DNA of 34,244 nucleotides from Lachnospiraceae bacterium UBA7589 (GTDB lineage Bacteria > Bacillota > Clostridia > Lachnospirales > Lachnospiraceae). Under the pieces are notes generated by a model. That model ran no database searches. It saw only the letters and a list, made by a program, of their open reading frames with translations, and had not been told where the DNA came from. How positions within the stretch are numbered: position 1 is the first letter of the stretch; each line of letters begins with the position of its first letter. Shown piece by piece: positions 1-9,199 of the stretch. The DNA lies in NCBI GenBank assembly GCA_002476495.1, contig DLKL01000051.1, positions 81,887 to 116,130 on the forward strand, read 5' to 3'. A program made the translations under genes and the position numbers.

Positions 1-82
1 AAAAAAACAATAGTAAGGATTTTGGAATTTTTAATTGGTATACTTGCAGGAATAATATCCTACAAGACAAAACCTTGTTAAA

Positions 83-477
83 ATGGCGGTATACATACTT
101 TTTTGCGTTGTGATTGTTTTGTTAATTACATATGTGATAAGAGTGTTTGCAGACAGCAAAAACTTTACGGTTTTCAGTCATTTGTATAACATACGGAATA
201 GTATTCTGTGTATTATGTAGTTTGCTGGAAAAATCATATTATGAAAAGCTGAAAAAAGAAAGAAAACGTTGTAAATTACTAATTTGTGAAGTGAAAAACG
301 AGAATGAATATGATACTTACAGTGTTATATCAGAAAAAAAGACTTTTTCGGCCTGCTATGGTTATACCATCATGGCGTTATTATAGGACTGGCGAGCTGA
401 TTGAAAAAAACGATAGTAAGCTATGTGATGAAATGATGAAAAATAAGCATCTGCAGAATGTTACATGGCAGGGCTAG
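83..477 (+). pseudogene. Broken gene for a small membrane protein (two apparent frameshifts)
   Basis: No single frame spans this stretch, but three consecutive pieces join into one plausible protein. The first begins at the ATG at 83 and gives a hydrophobic segment (AVYILFCVVIVLLITYVI). A second frame, open from 114 to 386, adds another hydrophobic segment (VICITYGIVFCVLCSLL) and a Lys/Glu-rich stretch. A third frame, from about 335 to the TAG at 475-477, gives a polar tail ending in TWQG. The breaks could lie in the A5 run near 157 and the A7 run near 332-338. Each is a step of the same kind, as if one base had been added. I do not recognise the family. None of the pieces has a good ribosome site. 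It may be a decayed gene, or an intact gene with sequencing indels. A separate frame open from base 1 to the TAA at 79-81 could be the tail of an upstream gene. Confidence 0.4.
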
Positions 478-495
478 AAGAAACGGAGGATAGTT

Positions 496-1578
496 ATGAA
501 TTGTAATATAGCAGTTATAAAGGGCGACGGAATAGGTCCTGAGGTTGTAACCCAGGCTATGAAGGTTCTGGATGCAATAGGAACTAAGTATGGTCATACT
601 TTTAATTATGAGCAGCTTCTTATGGGAGGCTGTTCAATAGATGCATGTGGTGAGCCGCTTACTGACGAGACAGTAGCCAGGGCTAAGGCAAAAGATGCAG
701 TATTACTTGGCTCAATCGGCGGAAATACATCTACCTCACCATGGTATAAGCTTCCACCTGCTAAACGTCCTGAGGCCGGACTTCTTAAGATTCGTAAGGA
801 ACTTGGATTATTTGCAAACTTAAGACCGGCAAATCTCTACGAGCAGTTAAAGGGAGCCTGCCCGCTGAAGGAGGAAATAGCTGACAGAGGCTTTGATATG
901 ATGATAATGAGAGAGCTTACCGGCGGTCTTTACTTCGGAGCAAGGGAAACTAAGGAGATAGATGGGGTTATGACAGCCGTTGACACTCTTACATATAATG
1001 AGAATGAGATCCGGCGTATAGCCAAAAAGGGCTTTGATATAGCGATGAAGAGACGTAAGAAGGTTACATCGGTAGATAAGGCAAATGTACTTGATTCATC
1101 AAGACTCTGGAGGAAGGTTGTAGAAGAGGTAGCCAAAGATTATCCGGAGGTAACCTATGAGCATATGTTGGTTGATAACTGTGCTATGCAGCTTGTAAAG
1201 GACCCTGCACAGTTTGATGTGGTGCTTACAGAGAATATGTTCGGTGATATCCTTTCAGATGAGGCATCAATGATAACAGGTTCTATAGGAATGCTTGCGT
1301 CTGCGTCACTGAATGAGACAAAATTCGGTATGTATGAGCCTAGCGGTGGTTCGGCACCTGACATAGCAGGACAGGATAAAGCTAATCCTATAGCTACAAT
1401 CCTTTCAGCAGCGATGATGCTCAGATACACCTTTGACCTCGATAAGGAAGCTGATGCCATAGAGGCAGCAGTTAAGCAGGTGCTTGTAGATGGATACAGA
1501 ACCTGTGATATTGCGTCAGAGGGCACAGAGCTTGTAGGCTGCAACAGGATGGGAGACCTTATAGCAGAAAGAATTTAA
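496..1578 (+). CDS. leuB: 3-isopropylmalate dehydrogenase
   Basis: This cytosolic enzyme performs the NAD-dependent oxidative decarboxylation of 3-isopropylmalate, the third step of leucine synthesis. The 360 residues match the usual family length. The start shows the family's GDGIGPEV motif, the substrate loop carries the LGLFANLRP segment, and the metal-binding region reads ENMFGDILSDEAS. The C-terminal part has the GSAPDIAGQDKANP nucleotide-binding stretch typical of LeuB rather than isocitrate dehydrogenase. The ATG at 496 follows a clear ACGGAGGA ribosome site. leuC/leuD are not upstream within the window; ilvD and ilvB follow, so this belongs to a branched-chain amino-acid cluster. The stop overlaps the ATG of the next small gene. 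Confidence 0.96.
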   Translation: MNCNIAVIKGDGIGPEVVTQAMKVLDAIGTKYGHTFNYEQLLMGGCSIDACGEPLTDETVARAKAKDAVLLGSIGGNTSTSPWYKLPPAKRPEAGLLKIRKELGLFANLRPANLYEQLKGACPLKEEIADRGFDMMIMRELTGGLYFGARETKEIDGVMTAVDTLTYNENEIRRIAKKGFDIAMKRRKKVTSVDKANVLDSSRLWRKVVEEVAKDYPEVTYEHMLVDNCAMQLVKDPAQFDVVLTENMFGDILSDEASMITGSIGMLASASLNETKFGMYEPSGGSAPDIAGQDKANPIATILSAAMMLRYTFDLDKEADAIEAAVKQVLVDGYRTCDIASEGTELVGCNRMGDLIAERI

Positions 1579-1932
1579 TGATTATGAAAAAACAAACCAA
1601 GGTGCTTAAGCTTCTGGTTGTATTGCTTGTGATTGCCCTCGATATAATTGTGGTGAAGGTTGTTGTTTCGGACAAAAAAGTTAAAACCAATAGCTCTGTG
1701 GTATCGTTATATGACAGAGGCTTGGAGGCTGTTAAGCCGGAGATATAATATCTACGTATATGATTCGGCATATCCTGTTATGATATCTTATGTTCCGGGT
1801 GAAGATGGAGCGGTAAGTATGAATGCAAACTATATTATAATAGATGATATGACAGGCGCAGATAAGGCGGCTGTACAAAGTAGTATGGCTCCGGGTTTGT
1901 TGAAAGTAGAAGTTGAAGAAGTAGAAAGATAG
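1578..1932 (+). pseudogene. Small membrane-anchored protein gene with an apparent frameshift
   Basis: An ORF begins at 1578 overlapping the leuB stop (TAATG) and runs 56 codons to the TAA at 1746-1748. It starts MIMKKQTKVLKLLVVLL and has one N-terminal membrane anchor or signal segment (about residues 8-28). A second frame, shifted by one base, continues smoothly from about 1743 to the TAG at 1930-1932 with a soluble-looking sequence (YVYDSAYPVMISYVPGEDG, ending EVEEVER). Joined near 1740-1748 the pieces make one anchored extracytoplasmic protein of about 117 residues. The second frame has no ribosome site of its own and its upstream part (LFRTKKLKPIALWYRY) looks like out-of-frame translation. 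I do not recognise the family. It could be a decaying gene, a sequencing error or a programmed +1 shift. Confidence 0.55.
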
Positions 1933-1956
1933 AAGAAGATAAAAAGGAGTAAAGCT

Positions 1957-3618
1957 ATGAAGAGTGATAATGTAAAGGTTGGTATGCAGCAGGCACCACA
2001 CAGAAGTTTGTTCAATGCACTTGGTATGACAGAGGAAGAGATGAAGAAGCCTATGGTGGGTATTGTATGCTCTTACAATGAGATTGTACCGGGACATATG
2101 AATCTTGACAAGATTGCACAGGCTGTAAAGCTTGGAGTTGCTGAAGCAGGAGGAGTACCGGTTATGTTCCCTGCAATTGCAGTGTGTGATGGTATAGCCA
2201 TGGGACATATCGGGATGAAGTATTCACTGGTAACACGAGACCTTATAGCTGATTCTACAGAGTGTATGGCTATTGCACATCAATTTGATGCACTTGTTAT
2301 GATACCAAACTGTGATAAGAATGTTCCGGGACTTCTCATGGCAGCAGCAAGAGTAAATGTTCCTACCGTATTTGTATCAGGTGGACCTATGCTGGCAGGG
2401 CATGTTAAGGGTCATAAAACTTCCCTGTCAAGTATGTTTGAGGCAGTCGGCTCTTATGCGGCAGGTACTATGACAGAGGATGATGTAAAAGAATTCGAGT
2501 GTAACGCATGTCCTACCTGCGGTTCATGCTCAGGCATGTACACTGCAAACTCTATGAACTGTCTGACTGAGGCACTTGGCATGGGTCTTCCGGGCAATGG
2601 TACAATTCCTGCAGTATATTCTGAGAGACTTAAGCTTGCCAAGCGTGCTGGTTATGCAGTTATGGAGATGCTCAAGAAGGATATACGTCCGAGAGATATT
2701 ATTACTAAGGATGCTATTATGAATGCACTTACTGTAGATATGGCTCTGGGCTGTTCTACAAACTCTATGCTTCATATACCTGCAATTGCTCATGAAATTG
2801 GTTTTGATTTTGATATATCACTTGCTAATGAGGTTAGTGCAAAGACTCCTAACCTTTGTCATCTTGCACCTGCAGGCCCTACATATATGGAGGATTTAAA
2901 TGAGGCAGGCGGAGTATATGCCGTTATCAACCAGCTTTGCGAGGCGGGACTTATAAATGAGAACTGCATGACAGTAACAGGAAAGACTATAGGAGAGGCT
3001 GTAAAGGGTCATAAGAATATGAATCCTGAGGTTATAAGAACTCTTGATAACCCATATTCAAAGACAGGAGGCCTTGCGGTTCTCAGAGGAAATATTGCAC
3101 CTGACGGTTCAGTGGTTAAACGTTCAGCAGTTGTTCCAGAGATGCTTCAGCATGAAGGTCCGGCAAGAGTATTTGAGTGTGAAGATGATGCAATCGAAGC
3201 GATAAAAAGCGGTAAGATAGTAGCAGGGGATGTAGTGGTTATAAGATATGAGGGACCTAAGGGCGGTCCCGGTATGAGGGAGATGCTTAATCCTACATCA
3301 GCTATTGCCGGTATGGGTCTTGGTTCATCGGTTGCACTTATTACAGACGGACGTTTTTCGGGTGCAAGCCGTGGCGCTTCAATCGGACATGTATCTCCGG
3401 AGGCTGCTGTAGGTGGTCCTATAGCTCTTATAGAAGAGGGAGACATCATCAGTATAGATATTGATGCATGCACAATTAATGTCAAGGTATCAGATGAGGA
3501 GCTTGCGAGACGTAAGGCGGTCTGGACTCCGAGAGAGCCAAAGGTAACGACAGGGTACCTTGCAAGATATGCAAAAATGGTTACATCAGGTAATCAGGGA
3601 GCAGTCCTTAAACTTTAG
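1957..3618 (+). CDS. ilvD: Dihydroxy-acid dehydratase
   Basis: This Fe-S dehydratase converts 2,3-dihydroxy-isovalerate and 2,3-dihydroxy-3-methylvalerate into the 2-oxo acids that precede valine and isoleucine. The length, 553 residues, is typical. Probable cluster ligands are C119 in NCDKNVPG and C191 in the CPTCGSCSGMYTANSM block, both highly conserved in the IlvD/Edd family. The C-terminal swivelling domain shows GRFSGASRGASIGHVSPEA. The start is set by AAAAGGAG a few bases before the ATG. The Cys block and GRFSGA motif favour IlvD over 6-phosphogluconate dehydratase, as does the position between leuB and ilvB. A 112-base gap separates it from the ilvB start. Confidence 0.96.
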   Translation: MKSDNVKVGMQQAPHRSLFNALGMTEEEMKKPMVGIVCSYNEIVPGHMNLDKIAQAVKLGVAEAGGVPVMFPAIAVCDGIAMGHIGMKYSLVTRDLIADSTECMAIAHQFDALVMIPNCDKNVPGLLMAAARVNVPTVFVSGGPMLAGHVKGHKTSLSSMFEAVGSYAAGTMTEDDVKEFECNACPTCGSCSGMYTANSMNCLTEALGMGLPGNGTIPAVYSERLKLAKRAGYAVMEMLKKDIRPRDIITKDAIMNALTVDMALGCSTNSMLHIPAIAHEIGFDFDISLANEVSAKTPNLCHLAPAGPTYMEDLNEAGGVYAVINQLCEAGLINENCMTVTGKTIGEAVKGHKNMNPEVIRTLDNPYSKTGGLAVLRGNIAPDGSVVKRSAVVPEMLQHEGPARVFECEDDAIEAIKSGKIVAGDVVVIRYEGPKGGPGMREMLNPTSAIAGMGLGSSVALITDGRFSGASRGASIGHVSPEAAVGGPIALIEEGDIISIDIDACTINVKVSDEELARRKAVWTPREPKVTTGYLARYAKMVTSGNQGAVLKL

Positions 3619-3730
3619 TATTTGAAATATTTAGTATAATGTGATATCATTCTCATATTTAAAGGTGTATAACCGTATAGAGTGTATTGATATTCTAATA
3701 ACATGCGGAAGTAATAAAAGGAGAATTATT

Positions 3731-5413
3731 ATGAAACAATTAACAGGCTCAGAAATCATCATTGAGTGCTTAAAGGAACAAGGGGTAGATACTGTATTTG
3801 GATATCCCGGAGGAACTATTCTTAATGTATATGATGCTCTTTATAAGCATCAGGATGAAATAAAACATATATTAACATCCCATGAACAGGGCGCAGCACA
3901 TGCCGCTGACGGATATGCCAGGGCAACAGGCAAGGTTGGAGTATGTATGGCAACCTCAGGTCCGGGCGCAACCAATCTGGTTACAGGTATAGCAACTGCT
4001 TATATGGATTCAATTCCTGTTGTTGCTATTACTGCCAATGTTGGTGTGTCTCTTTTGGGCAAGGACAGCTTTCAGGAAATTGATATTGCAGGTGTTGTTA
4101 TGCCTATTACTAAGCATAGCTTTATTGTAAAGAATGTGCATGAGCTTGCCGACACAATCAGAAGGGCATTTAAAATAGCCCAAACAGGACGACCTGGCCC
4201 TGTTTTAGTTGATATAACAAAAGATGTTACAGCTAATGTGGCAGATTATGAGCCGAAGGCACCTGAACCGATCGAAAGAAAGGTTAATACTATAAAGGCC
4301 GATGATTTAGATAAGGCAATTAAACTCATTGAAAAAGCAAAGAAACCTATGATTATTGCAGGCGGAGGTGTTATTACAGCAGATGCCTCTCCGGAGCTTA
4401 AAAAATTTGCGGAAAAAATTGATGCCGCCGTGTGCGATACACTTATGGGAAAGGGAGCATTTTCAGGACTTGAACAAAGATATACAGGCATGATAGGCAT
4501 GCATGGAACCAAGGTATCTAATTTTGCAATTAACAGGTCAGATCTTATTGTAGTTATTGGAGCCCGTTTTTCAGACAGGGTTATAGGAAATGCAAGTAAA
4601 TTTGCACCTAACGCAAAAATAATACATATTGATATAGATGAAGCAGAAATAAATAAAAATATATTAGTCGATTGCAGTGTTGTAGGAGATGCAAAGGAAA
4701 TTCTTAAGATGCTGGCAACAAGAATAAAAGCTGTGGAGCATATTGAATGGAGAGAGGAAATCCACCGGCTCAAGGAGGAATATCCTTGTGTAGATGATTA
4801 TAGTATTTTTTCGGGTCCGGGTATAATAAACAAAATCTATGAGCTCACCAATGGCAAGGCAACAATTACTACAGATGTAGGACAGCATCAGATGTGGGCT
4901 GCACAGCATTATAAGTATACAAGACCAAGACAGCTTATAACCTCAGGCGGTCTCGGAACTATGGGCTTTGGCCTGGGAGCATGTATTGGTGCAAAGCTTG
5001 GCAGACCTGAGAATTTGACAATTAATATTGCGGGAGACGGCTGCTTTAGAATGAATCTCAATGAAATTGCCACAGCAGCAAGATACAATATACCTATTAT
5101 ACAGGTTGTAATTAACAATCATGTGCTGGGCATGGTAAGGCAATGGCAGACACTGTTTTATGACAAGAGATATTCTAATACCGTGCTTAATGATAATGTT
5201 GATTTTGTTAAGGTAGCTGATGCGTTGGGAGCGACAGGAATAAGGGCAACTAATCTTGAGGAATTCGAAAATGCATTAAATAAGGCCATAGAGCTTAATA
5301 AGCCGGTAGTGATTGACTGTGTGATTAATGAAGATGATAAGGTATGGCCAATGGTTGCCGCAGGAGCAGCTTTGGAGACATGTTTTGATGCCAAGGATTT
5401 AGAAAATAAATAG
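3731..5413 (+). CDS. ilvB: Acetolactate synthase, large (catalytic) subunit
   Basis: This thiamine-diphosphate enzyme condenses two pyruvates to acetolactate, or pyruvate with 2-oxobutyrate, at the start of valine/isoleucine synthesis. I chose the ATG at 3731 (560 residues) because it follows AAAAGGAG; an in-frame start at 3641 would add 30 untypical residues and lacks a ribosome site. The N-terminal domain holds the catalytic glutamate E52 in SHEQGAAHAADGYARATG. The central FAD-type domain follows, then the thiamine-binding motif from GDG (435-437) to NN (462-463). The sequence fits biosynthetic AHAS (Q and W in VRQWQ) rather than fermentative AlsS. The regulatory small subunit (ilvN/ilvH) is not in the window; serC follows after 14 bases. 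Confidence 0.94.
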   Translation: MKQLTGSEIIIECLKEQGVDTVFGYPGGTILNVYDALYKHQDEIKHILTSHEQGAAHAADGYARATGKVGVCMATSGPGATNLVTGIATAYMDSIPVVAITANVGVSLLGKDSFQEIDIAGVVMPITKHSFIVKNVHELADTIRRAFKIAQTGRPGPVLVDITKDVTANVADYEPKAPEPIERKVNTIKADDLDKAIKLIEKAKKPMIIAGGGVITADASPELKKFAEKIDAAVCDTLMGKGAFSGLEQRYTGMIGMHGTKVSNFAINRSDLIVVIGARFSDRVIGNASKFAPNAKIIHIDIDEAEINKNILVDCSVVGDAKEILKMLATRIKAVEHIEWREEIHRLKEEYPCVDDYSIFSGPGIINKIYELTNGKATITTDVGQHQMWAAQHYKYTRPRQLITSGGLGTMGFGLGACIGAKLGRPENLTINIAGDGCFRMNLNEIATAARYNIPIIQVVINNHVLGMVRQWQTLFYDKRYSNTVLNDNVDFVKVADALGATGIRATNLEEFENALNKAIELNKPVVIDCVINEDDKVWPMVAAGAALETCFDAKDLENK

Positions 5414-5427
5414 GGAGGATTTAAAAA

Positions 5428-6510
5428 ATGGCAAGAGTATTTAATTTTTCAGCCGGACCATCAGTATTACCTGAGGTAGTGCTTAAGCAGTGTGCAGAGG
5501 AGATGATGGATTATAAGGGCTCAGGAATGAGCGTAATGGAGATGAGTCATCGTTCAAAGGTATATGATAATATCATAAAAGAAGCAGAAAAGGATTTGAG
5601 GGAGCTTATGGATATTCCTGACAATTATAAGGTCCTTTTCCTTCAGGGCGGTGCATCACAACAGTTTGCAGCTATTCCGATGAATCTTATGAAAAATGGA
5701 GTTGCAGATTACATTATAACAGGACAGTGGGCTAAAAAGGCATATGAGGAAGCAAAAAAATACGGAAAGGTCAATGCCATAGCATCATCAGCTGACAAAA
5801 CATTTTCATACATTCCGGATTGTTCGGATCTTCCGGTATCTGAGGATGCAGATTATGTTTATATTTGCCATAATAATACAATTTACGGAACAACATATAA
5901 GGAGCTTCCTAACACAAAAGGAAAGATTCTTGTTGCGGATATGTCATCAGATATTCTTTCACAGCCGGTGAATGTGTCCGACTATGGCCTTATATATTTT
6001 GGAGTTCAGAAAAATGTGGGACCTGCAGGAGTTGTTGTTGTAATTATAAGAGAGGATTTAATCAGAGATGACGTTCCTGAATTTTGCCCTACAATGTTAA
6101 AATATAAGACACAGGCAGACAATGACTCACTCTATAATACACCACCATGCTATGGGATTTATGTATGTGGTCTTGTATTTAAATGGGTTAAAGAAATGGG
6201 TGGCCTTGCTGCAATGAAGGCTCATAACGAGAAAAAAGCAGCCATTTTGTATGATTTCCTTGATTCTTCAAAAATGTTTAAGGGAACCGTTGTAAAGAAA
6301 GATCGTTCACTTATGAATGTTCCTTTTGTAACAGGAAATGAAGAATTGGATGCAAAGTTTGTAAAGGAGGCAACTGCAGCGGGCTTTGTAAATCTGAAAG
6401 GACATAGAACAGTAGGCGGTATGAGAGCATCTATTTATAATGCCATGCCGATTGAAGGTGTTGAAAAGCTTGTACAGTTTATGAAAGAATTTGAAGAAGC
6501 AAATTCATAA
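5428..6510 (+). CDS. serC: Phosphoserine aminotransferase
   Basis: This PLP enzyme transfers an amino group from glutamate to 3-phosphohydroxypyruvate, giving phosphoserine, the second step of serine synthesis. It has 360 residues, the standard size. It begins with the family signature MARVFNFSAGPSVLPE and has the phosphate-binding GGASQQF at about 74-80. The PLP-binding lysine is K195 in YFGVQKNVGPAGV. The C-terminal block GHRTVGGMRASIYNAMP carries the conserved arginines that hold the phosphoserine. GGGAGG precedes the ATG. The gene sits 14 bases after ilvB and directly before serA, so the two serine genes work in order. Confidence 0.97.
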   Translation: MARVFNFSAGPSVLPEVVLKQCAEEMMDYKGSGMSVMEMSHRSKVYDNIIKEAEKDLRELMDIPDNYKVLFLQGGASQQFAAIPMNLMKNGVADYIITGQWAKKAYEEAKKYGKVNAIASSADKTFSYIPDCSDLPVSEDADYVYICHNNTIYGTTYKELPNTKGKILVADMSSDILSQPVNVSDYGLIYFGVQKNVGPAGVVVVIIREDLIRDDVPEFCPTMLKYKTQADNDSLYNTPPCYGIYVCGLVFKWVKEMGGLAAMKAHNEKKAAILYDFLDSSKMFKGTVVKKDRSLMNVPFVTGNEELDAKFVKEATAAGFVNLKGHRTVGGMRASIYNAMPIEGVEKLVQFMKEFEEANS

Positions 6511-6630
6511 GATTGGTACGAATACAGAGAGCATTATCAATAAAGATATATTAAAGCAGGAAAAGAAGCGTTTTTTGAAAATGCATTGATATTGCCGGAT
6601 TATGTAATATTATTATATGGGAGAAAGAAT

Positions 6631-7794
6631 ATGGTAAAGGTTAATTGCTTAAATCCTATTGCAGCATGTGGTATGGATTTACTTACAGATAATTATGAAA
6701 GTACAGATAATTTTAAAGATGCACAGGCAGTTCTGGTAAGAAGTGCGGCAATGCATGATATGGAACTGTCTGATGAGCTGCTTTGCATAGCAAGGGCAGG
6801 TGCAGGAGTTAACAATATTCCTCTGGATAAATGTGCCGGTAAAGGTATTGTTGTATTTAATACACCGGGGGCGAATGCAAATGGTGTAAAGGAACTGGTT
6901 ATTGCAGGACTTATGCTTGCATCCAGAGATCTTATGGGTGGCTATAACTGGGTTAAGGCTAATGCCAATGCTGAGACAATAGCAAAGGATGTAGAAAAGC
7001 AGAAATCAAAATATGCCGGAAATGAGGTTATGGGTAAGAAACTTGGAGTTATCGGTCTTGGTGCAATAGGTGCCAGGGTAGCAAATACAGCAACTCATCT
7101 TGGCATGGAGGTATATGGATTTGATCCATATGTTTCCGTTGATGCAGCATGGATGTTGTCGAGAAATGTCAAACATATTACAAATGTTGAAGATATATTC
7201 AAAGAGTGTGATTATATAACCTTGCATGTTCCGGCACTGGATTCTACAAAGGGCATGATTAACAAGGATACAATTGCAATGATGAAGGACAAAGTTAAAA
7301 TTTTGAATTTTGCCAGGGATATTCTTGTAAATGATGATGATATGATTGATGCTCTGGAAAGTGGAAAGGTATCTAAGTATGTAACAGATTTCCCTAATGC
7401 AAAGATTGCAAGTCATGATAATGTAATAACACTGCCACATCTGGGTGCATCAACAGAAGAATCTGAGGATAATTGTGCGATTATGGCAGTTAAGCAGACT
7501 ATGGATTTCATTGAGAATGGTAATATTAAAAATTCAGTAAATTATCCGGCATGTGATGCAGGAAAATGCACAGCTGCATCAAGACTTACAGTTTGCCACA
7601 AAAATATTCCTAATATGCTTACCCAGTTTACGGGTGCCTTTTCATCAAAGGGTATTAATGTATCTGATATGGTAAGCAAGTCCAGAGGTGACTGGGCATA
7701 TACAATTCTTGACACAAGCGAAAAAGCTAATGAGGATATGGTGAAAATGATTGAAGCCATTGACGGAGTTGTAAAGGTTCGTGTCATAAAATAG
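6631..7794 (+). CDS. serA: D-3-phosphoglycerate dehydrogenase, short ACT-containing form
   Basis: This NAD-dependent enzyme oxidises 3-phosphoglycerate, the first step of serine synthesis. The ATG at 6631 (387 residues) follows GGGAGAAAG; an upstream in-frame start at 6586 lacks a site. The Rossmann motif is GLGAIG (142-147). Catalytic R229 lies in NFARD and the catalytic His is H270 in LPHLGAST. The segment where most SerA proteins carry the acidic catalytic partner (usually DVFxxEP) reads TDFPNAK, so the usual Glu is not obvious. An ACT domain (about 313-387) ends the protein and suggests feedback control by serine. It lies 120 bases after serC and 15 before asd. Confidence 0.93.
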   Translation: MVKVNCLNPIAACGMDLLTDNYESTDNFKDAQAVLVRSAAMHDMELSDELLCIARAGAGVNNIPLDKCAGKGIVVFNTPGANANGVKELVIAGLMLASRDLMGGYNWVKANANAETIAKDVEKQKSKYAGNEVMGKKLGVIGLGAIGARVANTATHLGMEVYGFDPYVSVDAAWMLSRNVKHITNVEDIFKECDYITLHVPALDSTKGMINKDTIAMMKDKVKILNFARDILVNDDDMIDALESGKVSKYVTDFPNAKIASHDNVITLPHLGASTEESEDNCAIMAVKQTMDFIENGNIKNSVNYPACDAGKCTAASRLTVCHKNIPNMLTQFTGAFSSKGINVSDMVSKSRGDWAYTILDTSEKANEDMVKMIEAIDGVVKVRVIK

Positions 7795-7809
7795 ACAGGA
7801 GGAATAATT

Positions 7810-8895
7810 ATGAGTGATAAGTTAAAGGTTGGTATTCTTGGTGGAACAGGAATGGTAGGACAGCGTTTTATATCTTTGCTTGAAAATCATCCATGGTTTG
7901 AGGTAACTACAATTGCAGCAAGCCCAAGAAGTGCCGGAAAAACATATGAGGAGGCGGTTGGAGACAGATGGAAAATGGATACTCCTATGCCTGAGGCTGT
8001 AAAAAAGCTTATAGTTTATAATGTTAATGAGGTAGAAAAGGTGGCATCTACTGTAGATTTTGTTTTTTCTGCCGTTGATATGTCGAAGGATGAAATAAAA
8101 GCTATCGAGGAGGCCTATGCCAAGACAGAAACACCGGTTGTTTCTAATAATTCCGCTCATAGATGGACACCTGATGTACCTATGGTTGTACCTGAGATTA
8201 ATCCTGAGCATATGAAGGTTATTGATTTTCAGAGAAAAAGGCTGGGCACAGCAAGAGGATTTGTTGCGGTTAAACCAAATTGTTCTATTCAGTCATATGC
8301 ACCTGTGCTTACAGCGTGGAAGGATTTTGAACCATATGAAGTTGTGGCTACAACATATCAGGCAATTTCAGGAGCGGGTAAAACCTTTAAGGACTGGCCT
8401 GAAATGATAGGAAATATTATCCCATATATTGGTGGAGAGGAAGAAAAATCCGAGAAGGAACCTCTTAGAATATGGGGTAAAATCCAGGATGGTGTTATAG
8501 TGCCTGCAGATGATATTAAGATTACATGTCAATGTATCCGTGTGCCGGTATTAAACGGACATACAGCTGCAGTATTCGTAAAATTTAAGAAGAAACCTAC
8601 AAAGGATGAACTCATAGAAAAGCTGGTTGAATTTAAGGGAGTACCACAGGAACTTGGTCTTCCGAGTGCCCCAAAGCAGTTTATCCGGTATATGGAGGAG
8701 GACAACAGACCACAGGTAACACTGGATGTTGACTATGAGAAGGGTATGGGCATAAGCGTAGGCAGAATTCGTGAGGATTCAATTTACGATTGGAAATTTG
8801 TCGGCTTATCTCACAATACAGTAAGAGGTGCAGCAGGCGGAGCAGTACTTTGTGCAGAGCTGCTTAAGGCACAGGGATATATAGATAAGAAATAG
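7810..8895 (+). CDS. asd: Aspartate-semialdehyde dehydrogenase
   Basis: The enzyme reduces aspartyl phosphate to aspartate semialdehyde using NADPH, the branch point for threonine, methionine and lysine. The 361-residue protein opens with the nucleotide-binding GILGGTGMVGQRF (9-20). The active-site cysteine is C158 in KPNCSIQS, and the conserved His lies in VPVLNGHTAAVF. The early GDRWKMDTPMPE insert and overall pattern look like the archaeal/fungal-type branch of the family rather than the proteobacterial one. That assignment rests on remembered family patterns, not an alignment. An AGGAGG site precedes the ATG. It is the last gene before a strong terminator. Confidence 0.94.
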   Translation: MSDKLKVGILGGTGMVGQRFISLLENHPWFEVTTIAASPRSAGKTYEEAVGDRWKMDTPMPEAVKKLIVYNVNEVEKVASTVDFVFSAVDMSKDEIKAIEEAYAKTETPVVSNNSAHRWTPDVPMVVPEINPEHMKVIDFQRKRLGTARGFVAVKPNCSIQSYAPVLTAWKDFEPYEVVATTYQAISGAGKTFKDWPEMIGNIIPYIGGEEEKSEKEPLRIWGKIQDGVIVPADDIKITCQCIRVPVLNGHTAAVFVKFKKKPTKDELIEKLVEFKGVPQELGLPSAPKQFIRYMEEDNRPQVTLDVDYEKGMGISVGRIREDSIYDWKFVGLSHNTVRGAAGGAVLCAELLKAQGYIDKK

Positions 8896-8918
8896 TATTT
8901 GAATATATAAGCTATAAT

Positions 8919-8959
8919 GGGGTGCCCGCACTGGGAATACAGTGCGACACCCTGTTTTT
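8919..8959 (+). terminator. Rho-independent terminator after asd
   Basis: GGGTG and CGCACTG pair with CAGTGCG and CACCC around the loop GGAATA, with a small internal mismatch, and the stem is followed by TGTTTTT. It starts 23 bases after the asd stop and would close the amino-acid operon. Confidence 0.9.
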
Positions 8960-8984
8960 ACATCCATCAAATGCCGGTGGGTTC

Positions 8985-9023
8985 AATTTTAAAATACTAT
9001 TAAATAAATAGTATTTTAAAATT
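8985..9023. repeat. Perfect 17-bp AT-rich inverted repeat
   Basis: AATTTTAAAATACTATT at 8985-9001 is matched exactly by its reverse complement at 9007-9023, with a 5-base centre (AAATA). It lies between the asd terminator and a promoter-like sequence at 9025-9053, in the 304-base gap before the sensor gene. There is no adjacent T run, so it is not an ordinary second terminator. It could be an operator, a cruciform or a remnant of a small mobile repeat. Confidence 0.75.
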
Positions 9024-9024
9024 A

Positions 9025-9053
9025 TGTATACTAAATTATAAGACTGATATAAT
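9025..9053 (+). promoter_or_regulatory. Possible extended -10 promoter for the sensor gene
   Basis: TATAAT at 9048-9053 is preceded by TGA, an extended -10. The -35 position 17 bases upstream reads TGTATA, a poor match. The inverted repeat ends just before it. About 145 bases of leader would separate the start of transcription from the ATG at 9200. I see no ORF in the leader. Confidence 0.45.
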
Positions 9054-9199
9054 GTCCTTACGGTTCATAATAAAGGAACTTTGAACTATAGTAAAAAATA
9101 GGTGGATTTTTTGTAAATACTGTGCTATTATGCTATGAAGCAGTTATTTATGACGATAAAATATAATAATTCTTATTACTTATTATGGGGGGATAGTAT

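Noticed and set aside
3616..3646. TAGTATTTGAA followed by TATAATG after the ilvD stop, similar to the sequence after the asd stop near 8892
   Set aside because: Short and AT-rich. The -35/-10-like pieces are only 7-8 bases apart, so neither is a usable promoter, and the match may be chance.
3619..3730. T-box or other leader riboswitch before ilvB
   Set aside because: The 112-base gap shows no T-box motif, no strong stem and no terminator.
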